A stretch of 64,000 nt of DNA from Pleurodeles waltl (GCF_031143425.1 NC_090450.1:170237272-170301271); one strand, 5' to 3'. Positions 1 through 12,900 are shown, numbered from the stretch's first letter. The notes: generated by a model from the letters alone, not told the origin. Numbers and translations are program-made.

Positions 1-925
1 CAGCCCTTCAAAGTCATTCAATAGGGATTAAGATGACCTAATTCTGGGAATTCTTGCGCACTGTCGCGAGGTTACCGTGAATGCGGCTGGGCCGAAGCTG
101 AGAGCCTCATTAACAATGTGCCTTGTCCGTGATTTCGGGTTTAGCCCTGGCTCTCGAGCGTCTACGAGTCTCACACGCACACAGCGTTCTCCCGCAGATT
201 ACTGCGACTGCCTCGCCGGTGCGCGCGGCAGCCTCCCACGGGTTTCGTTAACGCTGCACACTGGTAGCACGCGAGCCTATGGCCTACCCCTTTTATGAGA
301 GCTACAACACTTACAACAGGAAACCCAGAGGCTGGGGTGAAGGAGGGTTTGGGGTAAGGGAGACGCAATCCCGAAAAGGACCGAGTCCCTTGTGACTTGA
401 GTGCGTGATGCGCTTCGGGCTGTGGATGCTACGAGACTGTAGCTTGCTTCAGGTGAAGGTGGTGACGGCTTCTGCCTCGGGTGCAAAGAGAAGAAACCCC
501 TCTGGCACCAGCCTCTAAAGCCGCTAATCTGACAACCGGTCGATGCTGCGATGCGTGAGTGCCAGAGGCCACCAGTGCAACCTTAAATGACTTGGGAAAA
601 GGTTTGGAAAGTAAACAAGCACGCGCCATGAATAAAACGTCTGCTCCCAAACCCCTATATCGGCGACATTTAATGCCCACACCAACAGCCGAACGTTTCC
701 CCCACTGTCCCATTGAGCAAATCTGAAATAAGCAAGTCCGCTAAGGGCTGATGGTTATGTATGTACACGAGTACAAAGTAGGATCACACTGCCGCAAACA
801 ACTTTTTTTGTTGTTCTTTACACGTGATTATGTTTAATATTTATAAGGCCCAACAATGCGAACTACGATAAACATCATGGCTCACATACAAACAGCACAA
901 AACAGTTCAATCACTGAATGCAATC
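1..925. other. Unassigned flank, left edge
   Basis: No gene or recognisable element was found here. Positions about 60-260 are relatively rich in G, C and CpG, and the rest is AT-rich. Open frames on both strands are short and show no familiar domain. It could be intron or intergenic DNA downstream of the SELENOT exons found at higher coordinates. Confidence 0.4.
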
Positions 926-2995
926 TGACAGAAATGGGTTCTCTAGTTGGCAGAGGTACACACCCTTGTCCAAGTAGGGACCACAATCCTAGTCAGGATA
1001 AGTCACCACACAATCCAAATTATCCAGTGCCTGCCCTCTGGTAGCCTGGCACTGAACAGTCAGGCTTAACTTAGAAGGCAATGTGCAAAGTATTTGTGCA
1101 GACCATAACACAGTGAAAACATCCCAAAAAGACACCACAAAGGTTTATACAAATAGAGAATATTTATCTGAAGAAAATATAATTGAAATAAGGAAAATCC
1201 AATCTACAAAAGCAAAGTTATGAATTTTGAAAGATTACATCCAACAAAAGCTCCTAGAAACACAATAGCTCCGATTGGGGTTATCACAGCGTCATTGACG
1301 GAGTTGTTCCTAACAATCAGACACCACCGGTGCCTGTCAAGGAGTTGCATGGACCCCCAAGTACAGTACCTTTTAAAAACGAAGAACAAGGACGTCACAA
1401 GGAGTTGGAAAGAGGCGTAGCGGTAGTCGGGTGCGGCATCAGACCCTTACAGCTTCCAATGGAAGAGGCATCAGTTTTGCACTGCAAAGCAGGTGAAGGC
1501 GAGGCATAGGTTCAGTTCGGATGCAGGGGGAGATGATGCCTCATCGTCTGCCGTGCGTCATGATGTGTTCACTTCAGTGTCGTGATGAACCTGAAGGCCA
1601 TCAGTGGAGTCAGGGCAACGCCGGACTTGCGTTGCAGGCCATGGCCGTTGAGTGGAGTGGAGCACGGTCCGTGGAGCGGGTGCAGGCAGCGGCAAAGTCG
1701 TCGTTCCAGAGTCATGTACTAGCAAAAGGCTAGTACATTAAGTCTTTGCTGTCCCTGAGACTTCAGAACAGGAGGCAAGCTCAATCAAAGTCCTTAGATA
1801 GCACTTCTGGGGAAGGCAGGGTCCTTCCAGCAAAGTCAGAGGCCAGCAGGGCAGTAGTCCTCAGCAAAGCAGCCAAGAGAGTCCTCTGGGCAGCCAGTCA
1901 GGTCTTCTGACAGAGTTCAGGTGCAGGTCCAGAAGTGTCCAAGTTGGTGGGGTGAGACCCAGTTTATAAACCTAAACATGCCTTTGAAGTGGGGGAGACT
2001 TCAAAGAGTTGTTTTGAAGTGCACAAGTTCCCTTTTCAGCCCAGGCCTGTTTGCCAGGGTACCAGTGGGGGGTTATCAGTCCATTGTGTGAGAGCAGGAC
2101 ACTGGCCTTTGAAATGTAAGTTGTCAGTCTCTCCACCCTTCCAGTCCAGGAAGACCCATTCAGTATGCAGAGGAATGCAGATGTGACTGAGTGTCCTATG
2201 TTTGTAGTTGTCTGTATGAAATGCACAAGGGAGCTGTCAACCAGCACAAACCAGATGTTGATTGGAGACAGGCTGTAAGGCACAGATGGTTTTAGGTGCA
2301 AAGAAATGCTCACTTTCTGAAAGTGTCATTTCTAAAACTCCAATATAAAACCCAACCTCACCAACAAGCAGGATTTCCTATTACCATTCTGGTAATACTA
2401 AACATGCCCTGGTTACCCCTTTCAGATCAGAATCTATCACTCAAAAAGTATATGAGGGCAGTCCTAATGGTAGTCTATGGAGGGAGCAGGACTCACAGTA
2501 GTCGAAAAACGACTTTAGGAGTTTTTCACTACCAGGACATATAAAACACATCTGTACATGTCCTACCTTTTACATAGATAGCACCCTGCCCAATGGATTA
2601 CCTAGGGCCTACCTTGGGGGCGACATATGGAGAAAAGGGGGAGTTTAAGGCTTTGGCAAGTACCTTGCCTTGCAAAGGCAGGCCTGAGACATGGTTAAGG
2701 GGCTACTTATGTGGGTGGCACAATCAGTGCTGCATGCCTACTAGCAGCATTTGAGTTACAGGCCCTGGGTACATGTTGTGCACTTTACTAGGGACTTATA
2801 AGTAAACCAAATATGCCAATTGGGGATGAACCAATGTTAACATGTTTAAGGGAGAGCATATGCACTTTAGCACTGGTTAGCAGTGGTAAAGTGCACAGTC
2901 CTACAATCAGCAAGAACAGTGTCAGAAAAGTGGAGGGAGGCAGGCAGAAAGTTGGGGATGACTGTGGTACTTTGTAGTGTTTGTCATGCTTTGCA
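926..2995 (-). mobile_element. LTR of a retroelement, minus orientation, 5' edge uncertain
   Basis: Read on the minus strand, this stretch follows the complete solo LTR at 22636-24847 in the same order. About 2700-2968 matches the LTR's 5' part and about 1972-2313 matches its middle. Positions 926-1030 match its 3' end, starting TGACAGAAATGG where the other copy ends in the complement of TGTTAGAAATGG. The two copies lie about 20 kb apart in opposite orientation and are clearly diverged. The 5' boundary near 2970-2995 is blurred, and no second target-site copy of CAATC (921-925) was found, so this end may be truncated. No retroviral coding sequence adjoins it, so it is probably a solo LTR. Open frames inside it are chance. 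Confidence 0.7.
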
Positions 2996-5900
2996 TGTCT
3001 TTTACAAGTATCCAATGTGGCCCTTGACCACTTCGCCCCTCTCAACCCAACTAGAATTGAAAATCCCACAACCACCATAAGACTACTACCTACCATCCTA
3101 CTTAACCTCTCCTTCCAGGATGGTTGGTTGGTCAGGTAAAAGGAAGCAAGGGAAATAACATTTTTTTGGCAACTTCCCTCTTTGAGCCTGAACGGGCCTG
3201 TGGCAATAATCCTTGCTTTCTTCCTCTCGCATAATCACCCGTACTAGATAACGTCATACACTGTGGTGGCTGTTGATGTAGTGAGAGGCACCATTTTGGC
3301 TCTTTTGTGAATCTTAGATCGAGAGACTCTCAGCGAAAATGAAAATAAAAATTAGACACCATGGCTGCTGCCAAAGGTGTATGTGGGCAATAAACAGAAA
3401 AGAAAAAGGACTAAACTTGGTACATGTAAGCAGGCCGAGGACAGACTAAACTCTGTATAAACTGCACAGGCACAATATTTATATTCTACCTAAATTGCCG
3501 AGTACAAAGTCATTTTTTTCCAACAGTACTGCTGACCTGTACCCTTGTCATGGTCACATACCCCTGGGTTTTGGGCCCTCTGCTGCTCCAGGGTAGATGA
3601 CATAGAATACTTCCAGAAGACTTAACAGTGAATTAAGTTGGACTTGTCCTACATAACTCTTAGGTAGGCTCCACATAATACACACTAGACTGAGGCTTTA
3701 ACAGAGCCTCCAGAGGGTTGGGACTTTCGTCTCTATTAGGTTGACTTCTTGTATATGAAGTCCCTGTGGACCACACTAAGCCTATTTCAGAGTATGATGC
3801 AATTCATGTGTAAAGATGGTACAGTACCTGCAAGCATGAATGTATCTTTTCTGTAACACTTCCTATTTAGGAGCAGCAATACTTGCTGCACCTTGCTTAT
3901 ACCACGTTTTCACATATCCCACACCTCATCAAACATTCCTTATAGGCTAATTTAGGACCAACATTCTTTGAACCCAACACCTCGAAGGTAACGTCCAATG
4001 CAAATCAGAAAGTTTTATGCCCTGGTCAGGGGTATGAAGTGCAATCTAAGGGATACAAATGAAATAGCAACTTTTCTGAAGACCCAGAAAGCACTTTGGG
4101 TCTAACAAGGGGTAGGGAAAGTCTATACAAACAGCAATACAATACTATTGGAAGCTCTTTATAGTGTCGAGTGTGTATGAATGAGAGTGCCTAAGGACTT
4201 TCTAATTTAAAATTGGACTGGCCAGAGGAATGTGATCCGATAAGTAAATATGATGGAACGCAGTACTCATTAAGAGTGTGATAAATTCCTCAAGTTTGTT
4301 GGACCGGTTCTAGGAAGTAAGTTGTTGTGATGAGTCCAGTGATGTTGGTTTGGCAGTGCGTTGTCACCTTTATCAATTTGGTGCTGTGCTGGGCAAATGA
4401 GGATGTCGGACTATTTTTCTACTGTATACTCTGAGGAAGAGCACTTGAAAATGTCTGATGACACTGCTGAAAACCAATGAAACGTACACATTAAGGGACC
4501 CAGGGAGTAATTTGGGAGGGTGCGGAAAAACAGTCTGTAAAACACTGATAGGGAAGACGTGTGACCTCGAGTTATGAGTGAAGGTTGTGCATAAAAAAAC
4601 AGATTGACTAACCACCGAACCAAAGCTGCTTTCTGTGCGTGAGACTACTATGCAGCAGCTCGTAAAGAGTCAGAAGTCAGTCCCGTAGGAGAGAAGCAAG
4701 GTAAGCATGGCAGTCGAACAGCATGCAATGCTGAAATTTTAGAATTATCACAGTTCTGCTAGAACAGGTACATCAATGAATAGGAAAAGAACATGATGTA
4801 CAAAAGGACATTGCATTGCCTTCGGATTCATTATTACACCATGTTAGTGTTCCATGGATTGGTATGTACACTCATAGGTAATAAGATGTGAGAAAACCAA
4901 AAGAAGAGGAAATACAAGCCCAGCAGTTCCAACACAATGAGATCACAACAGCACTCATCTGCTTAGATCCAATACATTACCAAATATCAATTATGCAAAT
5001 AAAGAGGAACAGGACGACCACCTAGAGCCTCAAGGTGAAATATGTGCAAAATGGAAGGTCAATAAGGAAAAGTAGACAGTTCAGATGTTTTTTTTTTTGC
5101 CTCCGACCACCTAGAACTTGCAGATGCTACAGATGTGATGTTCCCAGTAAAAGCACAGTTATGACTTGCCTTCCTAAAGAAGTACTTTCAACCGTGTGGC
5201 TTCCACTGTGCTACCAGAAATTCCATTTACATAAACAAAACTCCCTGGCATTCATGACAGTGTCAAACAAAGGTGTGTGTAACAATGCCCCATCATCCAT
5301 AGAGTATCTGAAAAATGGGCAGTTATGGACACAATGGCCTGTTAACTATGGTTGAATGTCCTTTATAGAGCTTTCTTGGGGTATCAGCAAAATTACAGCT
5401 CAACTGGGCATGTTGCCCTTTGAATGAAGGTGTCGCAGAGAGCTGGGTGGAGAAGGGGACTTCAGGTCTGTTGAGCAGGCGCCTCACAAATGGACACAAC
5501 ATTCTCTTAATACATACAAAGGATCACTCATAGGGATACAGGCAGATAAGCTACAGGTGTGTCATGGGCAGAGATTACACCTCATATGAACAACTGCGGT
5601 CCTAAAGAAGGGCTTAAAGTCCTCCCACATTTGGGGGCATCAGATGGTGGCTATATGTAAGGGACATGGTGACTTCACAGAGAATGGGCTTGGGAGTGCA
5701 GGCTAAGCTATTACCTTGCCTGGCCTCTTGATTAGAATTCATGGTCCCCCACATCCTTGGTATTGTCTGACTCACCAAAGGACTGGTGAATAGGTGAATA
5801 ACTAATGAGACTAGTTGTATTGGCAGTGGCCAAGGTCTGGCACCTACCACAGATAAAGATCCATACCTGTGCAGCGCTTTCCTTATACCATTTCATTGAT

Positions 5901-7324
5901 CATGCCTAGAAAAGCCTACTAAGCACTGCCAGGACTGCATTCAGAGTTCAGAATAGATCTTGCCCCCAACCCCTTTCATTCTCCCTTTCTCCAAACAACC
6001 CCTGCCTCAAGCAGAGATCTCACACAAATTCAGAACTCTGATGTTTTGCAATCATAATGTCCTACTCTAGGGAGGTTGAGGAGCAGGTAGAGATTAGGGG
6101 GTGTAAGAGGCCACAGCATCATCTATGGCCATTCTGGTCAAATGAAACAGCATGCAAATCCACCTAGCCCAAATTGGAGCTCCAATCCTGGATGAGATTA
6201 AATACCTAATCCTGGTTAGAAGACAATGAATAATTTTAAAAAGTGGGGTGACGCAACAGCTTTGAACAGACCAAACTTGAAGTGTCTAGAGCAGCCACTT
6301 CTGGACCGTGGCACAAGCTGGAGAGGGTGAATTGGCGGTTTCATCTTTAAGCCATCAGATCCAACTCAAAGCAGCATTCACTGAAGAAGCAGGGTTTAGG
6401 AAACCCACCCGTAAAGCATACAAACGCTGTGGAGAAAGTGAAAGTGAAAGTGAGTGAGTGAGTGAGTGAGTGAGAGTGTGTGTGTGTGTGTCAGTTAGAA
6501 ACTGAGCTCTTGAGATTAGGAATATGCGCTGTTCGTAGAGGGATTCTCTGATCTAGACAAAGATGCCAAGATTCTCTTACGTTTTCTGTGAGATCCTTGT
6601 ATTGGGGAGACCCCAGAAGACTGATACGACAGCTGAAAAACTGCCTATCCATTGGAGTTGGCAGCATCTCGCCTGACCCAAGGCTAGGCTCTTAGTGGCA
6701 TAAGAGGCATAAAGAAGTTCCAAGGCCTTGATATACAAGAACTTGGAGGGAGGTCCACTTTTTAGCAGTGGCTACTGGGTCATATTAAGCACCCCAGTCC
6801 TCCTGGTTTTAGCTCCACCAAGCTTGGCCTGGCTTGCATCTGCCTTAATAAAAATGTGAGAAAGATCAAAAGAGGTCAGGTAATTCAACGATCCTGGGAA
6901 TCAATAGATGGGCAACAACATTGAGAAAGCATACAGATACAAACTACCGCTTGTAAGCTCTCCTGATCCATAGGAAGCACGTGAAGTAGGCCCACAAGTT
7001 GTCTAAAGTTCAAACATCTGAGAGGAAGATTTTTTTTTATTTTATTGGAGCCATTAGAAGAAATGCGAACAATTTCACTGGAAGGATCATCTGACCTGGA
7101 ATGACAAAGGGAAAGGGTGCAGATCTGCATAAACCTGTAGACTGTGATACAGCAGAATTCTGGGGGTGGGAGGGTGCAGATTGTAAGGCTGGCAATGCAT
7201 TTTTCAAGGCTGAAATGCAATCTCCATGTGGGGAGTGAGAGAAGTAGATGGGGTCCTCAAAAGCAAATGGGTCCCCATTAAGATGCTAAGTTCATACCTT
7301 CCAAGCAATGCAAATAGTGGTGAC
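2996..7324. other. Unassigned repeat-poor intergenic or intronic DNA
   Basis: No gene, RNA or complete transposon was recognised. It contains short A/T tracts (for example a T run near 5091 and one near 7029) and one microsatellite, listed separately at 6434-6491. Open frames up to about 110 codons occur on both strands without recognisable motifs. Confidence 0.4.
6434..6491. repeat. Compound microsatellite (GAAAGT)n-(GAGT)n-(GT)n
   Basis: The sequence runs from GAAAGT units into about six GAGT units and then into GT dinucleotides. The step-wise change of unit is typical of replication slippage on an already purine-rich tract. Confidence 0.9.
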
Positions 7325-7339
7325 AAATAAGAGACACAA

Positions 7340-7810
7340 ACCATCAATAGATCGGTTTATTCTTGGATAAAACAGAATTTATTCAATGCCTTTCTGAAAT
7401 TATCATTCAATGAATGACTTCTATTCAACTTAACAAACCAATTTGGGAAATAAGGTGCTCCGTAGTGCACAAATACTATACAGAAAGCACATATATACAA
7501 ATGACTGATAAGGATAAATGGAGGTTGTATAACACTCAGTCTAGAAGTGTTGTTATCCTCAATCAAACAGTCTACTGTATACATTTTCTTAACTGATTTG
7601 TTAAACTGAATATAATACATTAATTGAATGATAATTTTAGAAATGTATTGAATAAATTCTTGTTCTATGGGAGAATAAACAAATCTATTGATGGTTGTTG
7701 TCACACTGCCATAGAAGTTGAGGCATACACTTCCACCATAGGGACCGCTTGTTCCTTTAATAATTGTTCTACCCTGGTCACAGGGTACTGGGTTGCCCCT
7801 TTTATTTTTA
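7340..7810. mobile_element. Foldback (palindromic) element with 15-bp target duplication
   Basis: The segment is bounded by two exact copies of a 15-base sequence (AAATAAGAGACACAA) at 7325-7339 and 7811-7825, as expected for a target-site duplication. Inside, 7341-7440 and 7594-7694 form an imperfect inverted repeat of about 100 bp, both ending on CCATCAATAG or its complement. The 153-bp spacer holds a further smaller palindrome near 7530-7555. About 115 bp after the right arm (7695-7810) is not palindromic and ends in a T/A-rich stretch. A duplication this long suggests target-primed (LINE-dependent) insertion rather than a cut-and-paste transposase. The open frames of 115 and 88 codons here are by-products of the palindrome. 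Confidence 0.65.
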
Positions 7811-7825
7811 AAATAAGAGACACAA

Positions 7826-9434
7826 GCAGGTATGAGCTTTCAAAGAAAAGTCTTTCCGTAAGCTCAGAACAGGGCTACTCAAGACCATAACAATGGTGAG
7901 TGAAAGGGGAGAGAGACCCCTATTTACATGGTGCAAAAGCCCATTACAGTTGTTAAACTTCTGTCTCAACTTGGGATAGGGTGAAGCCGTGCACCTTGGG
8001 CCCTTATTAGGAAAAGGAAGGCAATACTAAATAATCTAGCATCACCTACCAAGAAGCAAAATCAAGGCTGTACCCCTAAAGGAGGCTAATTTGGTTTAGA
8101 AACTGCTGCTTGTTAAGAGCTAGGGTAGTCTCAAATATGGCTCATACACCACCCAATGTAATACATATTAGGAGCACAGGAGAAGAAAAAGATAAAAGGG
8201 AAACAACAATCAGGGATGGACTGGAAACCCTAAGCAGCCTGGCAATTTTGTCAGACCGACCCCTGGGTGTTGGGGGAGTGGGGGGGGGGGGGGGCGTGCG
8301 GGAGGCAGGCTGCAAGTGTACTGCACTGCACTACTGCGTTACTAGAGGCAGATAATGCAGCATTGCTGCAAAACCGGCCCCCACCGCTGCAAAACCAGCC
8401 CACACCTTCCAGCCTCCCAGGAAAACGCCCCGTGCCTGCTACTGCCAGTCTGGTCCGGACAACAATGTGGATCACAAAAAAGAATTGTTAAGTAATATTA
8501 GGAAATAAGATTTACAAGTAACAGCCCCCTTGTACGTTGATGAATAACGTTCATTAAGGGCACTGGAAACTCTACAAGAAAAAATAATGAAACCTGAAAC
8601 TAGAATTGCTCCAAGGAAGCTTGAAGTGAATTATCTGCTGACTGTACCTTGAGAATGCAGGGAGAGACTACATTAGAGGCCTTTATGATGTTGCACTTTA
8701 TAAGTTTTTATTATTTATGAATTTGTTGCTAGCTGGATTGCAGATTAAAGATCTGGTGCACAATGTTTGCCCCCATAAATTGTTAACTCATTTCACTAGA
8801 TCGCAGTGTTACCCTTTTCTCTGGCCTCCCCGTTCCCCGCCCTCCACTGTCCTTGTGCTTCTCCATTGTACAGTATGGCCAGTGTAAAGTCATTGCTTAA
8901 GTCAACAGGTCTCACAGGTGGGACCTGTTGGCTTCTCAATGCTTGTTATGCAGAGCTACAGGACCAAGAAATAGAGTCACTCACTTTAAGTTCACAAACA
9001 GCCATAAATTAATATTCGTACAGAAGGGAGTTTAAAAGAATATTTACAATGGTGGCTGGTTTAGGGGGAAGTTAGTGACATAATAATCTGGAAGGGTATC
9101 ATGCTAATATGGATGGAATTTGATAACAGCCCGTGAAATAAGTAAATATTCTGGCATTAAACGTTTGCATTAAACAGCTTTTTGGAAAATTATACAGTTG
9201 TCAAAAAGACTGCACAAAACAAGTTATATTTGACCTCAAACCGACTGTTTACATGTAGTTCAGAGATCTTATCTGTGGCTGACTGGATGCAGCTTTAGAT
9301 GATGTGGAACAGATTCCCTGCAGTAGGTTTTGTTTAATTCCTCCTGCCTGCCTGCCTCCTCCCCCCCCCCGCCGTCTCCTTCTTATCCCACACTCCCCTC
9401 CCCACCCACGAGCAATTTTGTCAATACAGTCTGT
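7826..9434. other. Unassigned DNA with homopolymer runs
   Basis: No gene was recognised. A G run of 15 lies at 8280-8294 within a GC-rich patch (8270-8470), and a CCTG-rich stretch followed by a C run lies at 9345-9370, close to the DIRS end. The remainder is AT-rich and unremarkable. Confidence 0.4.
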
Positions 9435-9621
9435 TGGGCGTCGACTCCATCTTAGATTGTTTTCCCCGCAGAGGGTGAGGTAGGAGTTGTGTATGCTAGT
9501 AATAGTGCCCATGCAATGGAGTGAATGCGTATGTACATAATGAAGTTTAAAGTAATATATTTACAAATGTACAAATGTTTAAGATCTACTTATAAACGGC
9601 TACAGGCTCCCGGGGAGGCGG

Positions 9622-9730
9622 GTGGGCGCATGTGAATCTGCAGCGACTAATGCCACGAACAGATGTATACTGGGTAAGTGACATTTTCCGTTCGAGGGCA
9701 TGTGTAGCTGCAGATACACATGCTGTGCAT
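9622..9730. repeat. Palindromic internal complementary region near DIRS 3' end
   Basis: Two copies of the terminal-repeat motif face each other here. Positions 9622-9661 carry it in one direction and 9690-9730 in the other, with about 28 bp between. The outer terminus at 15062-15103 carries the same motif, with the core ATCTGCAG. In DIRS biology an internal region complementary to the termini is thought to help rebuild the ends during circular-intermediate formation. Assigning that role here is inference from position. Confidence 0.7.
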
Positions 9731-9766
9731 AGACTAGTAAGCAGTTATCTCCCCAAAAGCGGTGGT

Positions 9767-11200
9767 TCAGCCTGTAGGAGTTGAAGTAGTTTGAAATAAT
9801 GTTCTTAGTACAGCTGGACCTACTGTTGCTTGTTGAGCAGTTAACACATCTACACAGTAGTGTTTGGTAAATGTAGGAGTCGTAGACCATGTTGCTGCTT
9901 TACATATTTCGTTCATTGGAATATTTCCTAGAAAGGCCATGGTAGCACCTTTCTTTCTGGTTGAGTGTGCCTTTGGCGTAATAGGCAGTTCTCTTTTAGC
10001 TTTAAGATAGCAGGTTTGAATGCACTTAACTATCCATCTAGCAATGCCTTGTTTTGAAATTGGATTTCCTGTATGAGGTTTTTGAAAGGCAATAAATAGT
10101 TGTTTTGTCTTTCGAATTAGCTTTGTTCTGTCAATTTAGTACATTAGTGCTCTTTTGATGTCTAATGTATGTAGTGCTCTTTCAGCTACAGAATCTGGCT
10201 GTGGGAAGAACACTGGTAATTCTACTGTTTGATTCAAGTGGAACAGTGAGATTACTTTTGGTAAAAAATTTAGGATTTGTTCGTAGAACAACTTTATTTT
10301 TGTTTATTTGAATAAATGGTTCTTGAATGGTAAACGCTTGAATTTCACTCACTCTTCTTAGAGATGTGATGGCAATTAAAAATGCAACTTTCCACGTTAA
10401 GTATTGCATTTCACAAGAGTGCATGGGCTCAAAAGGTGGACCCATGAGTCGTGTTAAGACAATGTTGAGGTTCCATGAAGGAACTGGTGGCGTTCTTGGT
10501 GGTATAATTCTCTTTAGGCCTTCCATAAACGCTTTTATGACTGGTATCCTAAATAATGAAGTTGAGTGCGTAATTTGCAGGTAAGCTGAAATTGCAGTAA
10601 GATGCATCTTTATGGAAGAGAAAGCTAGTTTTGCTTTTTGCAAATGTAGTAAGTATCCTACTATATCTTTTGTAGATGCGTGTAAGGGTTGAATTTGATT
10701 ATTATGGCAGTAATAAACAAACCTTTTCCACTTATTTGCATAGCAGTGTCTAGTGGTAGGCTTTCTAGCCTGTTTTATGACCTCCATACATTCTTGTGTG
10801 AGGTCTAAGTGTCCGAATTCTAGGATTTCAGGAGCCAAATTGCTAGATTCAGCAATGCTGGATTTGGATGCCTGATCTGTTGTTTGTGTTGTGTTAACAG
10901 ATCTGGTCTGTTTGGTAGTTTGACATGAGGTACTACTGACAGGTCTAGTAGTGTTGTGTACCAAGGTTGCCTTGCCCATGTTGGTGCTATTAGTATGAGT
11001 TTGAGTTTGTTTTGACTCAACTTGTTTACTAGATATGGAAGGAGTGGGAGAGGGGGAAAAGCGTACGCAAATATCCCTGACCAGTTCATCCATAGCGCAT
11101 TGCCCCGAGACTGGTGTTGTGGGTACCTGGATGCGAAGTTTTGGCATTTTGAGTTTTCCTTTGTTGCAAATAGATCTATTTGTGGTGTTCCCCAAATTTG
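9767..11200 (-). pseudogene. DIRS tyrosine recombinase (YR), broken by frameshift and stop
   Basis: This is the integration enzyme of the DIRS element. The N-terminal SAM-like core-binding region is visible around 10550-10800 (for example YANKWKRFVYYC), followed by the first catalytic arginine in the segment ITSLRRVSEIQAF. The frame then breaks in an A run on the plus strand (T run in the gene) at 10263-10268, where one base is extra. The catalytic domain continues in another frame with an in-frame TAA at 10136-10138. The HxxR motif (HSTR) is at 9956-9967 and the nucleophilic tyrosine codon at 9857-9859, with the stop at 9767-9769. All signature residues are still present, so the copy is fairly young but dead. 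The start is uncertain because the gene overlaps the end of the RNase H frame, as is usual in DIRS. Confidence 0.85.
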
Positions 11201-12900
11201 GAAGTAAGTGTTCAGTATTTGGGGGTGAATCTCCCATTCGTGGATCTCTTGGTGATCCCGTGAGAGATTGTCTGCTAACTGATTCTGAATTCCTGGAATA
11301 AATTGTGCTATTAGGCGAATGTGGTTGTGAATCGCCCAATGCCATATTTTCTGTGTTAGGAGACACAACTGTGTTGAGTGTGTCCCTCCTTGTTTGTTTA
11401 GGTAATACGTTGTTGTCATGTTGTCTGTTTTGACAAGAATGTATTTGTGGGTTATCATGGGTTGAAATGCTTTCAGCGCTAGAAATACCGCTAACAGTTC
11501 TAGGTGATTTATGTGAAACTGTTTTTGCTGTATGTCCCATTGTCCTTGGATGCTGTGTTGATTGAGGTGTGCTCCCCACCCTGTCATGGAAGCATCTGTT
11601 GTTATCACGTATTGTGGCACTGGGTCTTGGAAAGGCCGCCCTTGGTTTAAATTTATACTGTTCCACCATTGAAGCGAGATGTATGTTTGGTGGTCTATCA
11701 ACACCAGATCTAGAAGCGGACCCTGTGCTTGTGACCATTGTGATGCTAGGCACTGTTGTAAGGGCCGCATGTGTAACCTTGCATTTGGACATCATGCCTA
11801 GTAGTTTCATTATCATTTTGACTTGTACTCTTTGTTTTGGATACAAGGCCTGTATTACATTGTGAAATGTTTGTACTCTTTGTGGACTTGGAGTAGCAAT
11901 CCCTTTTGCTGTGTTGATTGTTGCTCCTAAGTATTGCTGTGTTTGACACGGCTGCAGGTGTGACTTTGCGTAGTTGATTGAGAAACCTAGTTTGTGTAGG
12001 ATTTCTATGACATATTTTGTGTGTTTTGAACACCGTTTTAGCGTATTGGTTTTGATTAACCAATCGTCTAGGTATGGGAACACATGTATTTGCTGCCTTC
12101 TGATATGTGCAGCTACTACTGCTAGGCATTTTGTAAAAACTCTTGGCGCAGTTGTTATTCCGAATGGCAACACTTTGAATTGGTAATGTATCCCTTGGAA
12201 TACAAACCTTAGGTACTTTCTGTGTGAAGGATGTATTGGTATATGGAAATATGCATCCTTTAGGTCTAGTGTTGTCATGTAGTCTTGTTGTTTGAGCAGT
12301 GGGATTACGTCTTGTAGAGTAACCATGTGAAAGTGGTCTGATTTGATATAGGTATTTAATGTTCTGAGATCTAGTATCGGTCTCAGGCTCTTGTCTTTTT
12401 TGGGTATCAGGAAGTACAGTGAGTAAACTCCTGTGTTTAATTGTTCTTTTGGTACTAATTCTATTGCTTCTTTCTGTAGCAATGCCTGAACTTCTAGTCC
12501 TAGAAGATCTATATGTTGTTTTGACATATTGTGTGTTTTCGGTGGGACGTTTGGAGGGAATTTGAGAAATTCTATGCAATAACCATGCTGGATAATTGCT
12601 AAGACCCAAGTGTCTGTTGTTATTTCCTCCCAATGTGTGTAAAACTTGGTTAGTCTCCCCCCCACAGGTGTTATGTGTTGGGGATTTGTGACCTTGAAGT
12701 CACTGTTTGTTTTGAGGAGTTTTGGGACTTTGGAACTTTCCTCTGTTTCTTTGAAACTGTCCTCCTCTATATTGTCTCCGAAAACCTCCCCGCTGATACT
12801 GGCTCTGGTAAGTGGGCTTTGTTTGTGAGGTTGTGGCTTCTGTGGTGTGCCCTCGAAACCCCCCTCGAAATTGTGTCTTTCGAAATGTGCCTCTGCTCTG
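10820..12900 (-). pseudogene. DIRS pol: reverse transcriptase and RNase H, frameshifted
   Basis: Reverse transcriptase occupies about 12630-11800. The palm motif YLDD is encoded at 12063-12074, and a typical LDLKDAYFHIPIH segment lies upstream. RNase H follows in another frame from about 11770, with the acidic residues in TTDAS, HLELLAV and TDNM. A C-terminal region then ends at 10820. The two halves are offset by a break near 11788: the RT frame runs into a nonsense reading while the RNase H frame begins in mid-domain, which is best explained by a small deletion that is not a multiple of three. The pol start overlaps the arginine-glycine-rich gag tail. This enzyme would copy element RNA into DNA. 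The copy is inactive. Confidence 0.9.

Noticed and set aside
60..260. CpG-rich patch, considered as a promoter island
   Set aside because: It is short, isolated and has no adjoining exon on either strand; it could equally be a repeat fragment.
1972..2313. 113-codon minus-strand open frame
   Set aside because: It lies wholly within an LTR and has a counterpart in the other LTR copy at 23428-23718; there is no known protein domain.
7357..7704. 115-codon minus-strand open frame with a near-repeat on the plus strand
   Set aside because: Explained by the palindromic element: both strands read nearly the same AT-rich sequence.
9767..11200. Tyrosine recombinase as evidence of a phage or bacterial integron
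   Set aside because: It sits in a DIRS retrotransposon with RT, RNase H and gag on the same strand, and the surrounding DNA is clearly vertebrate-like.
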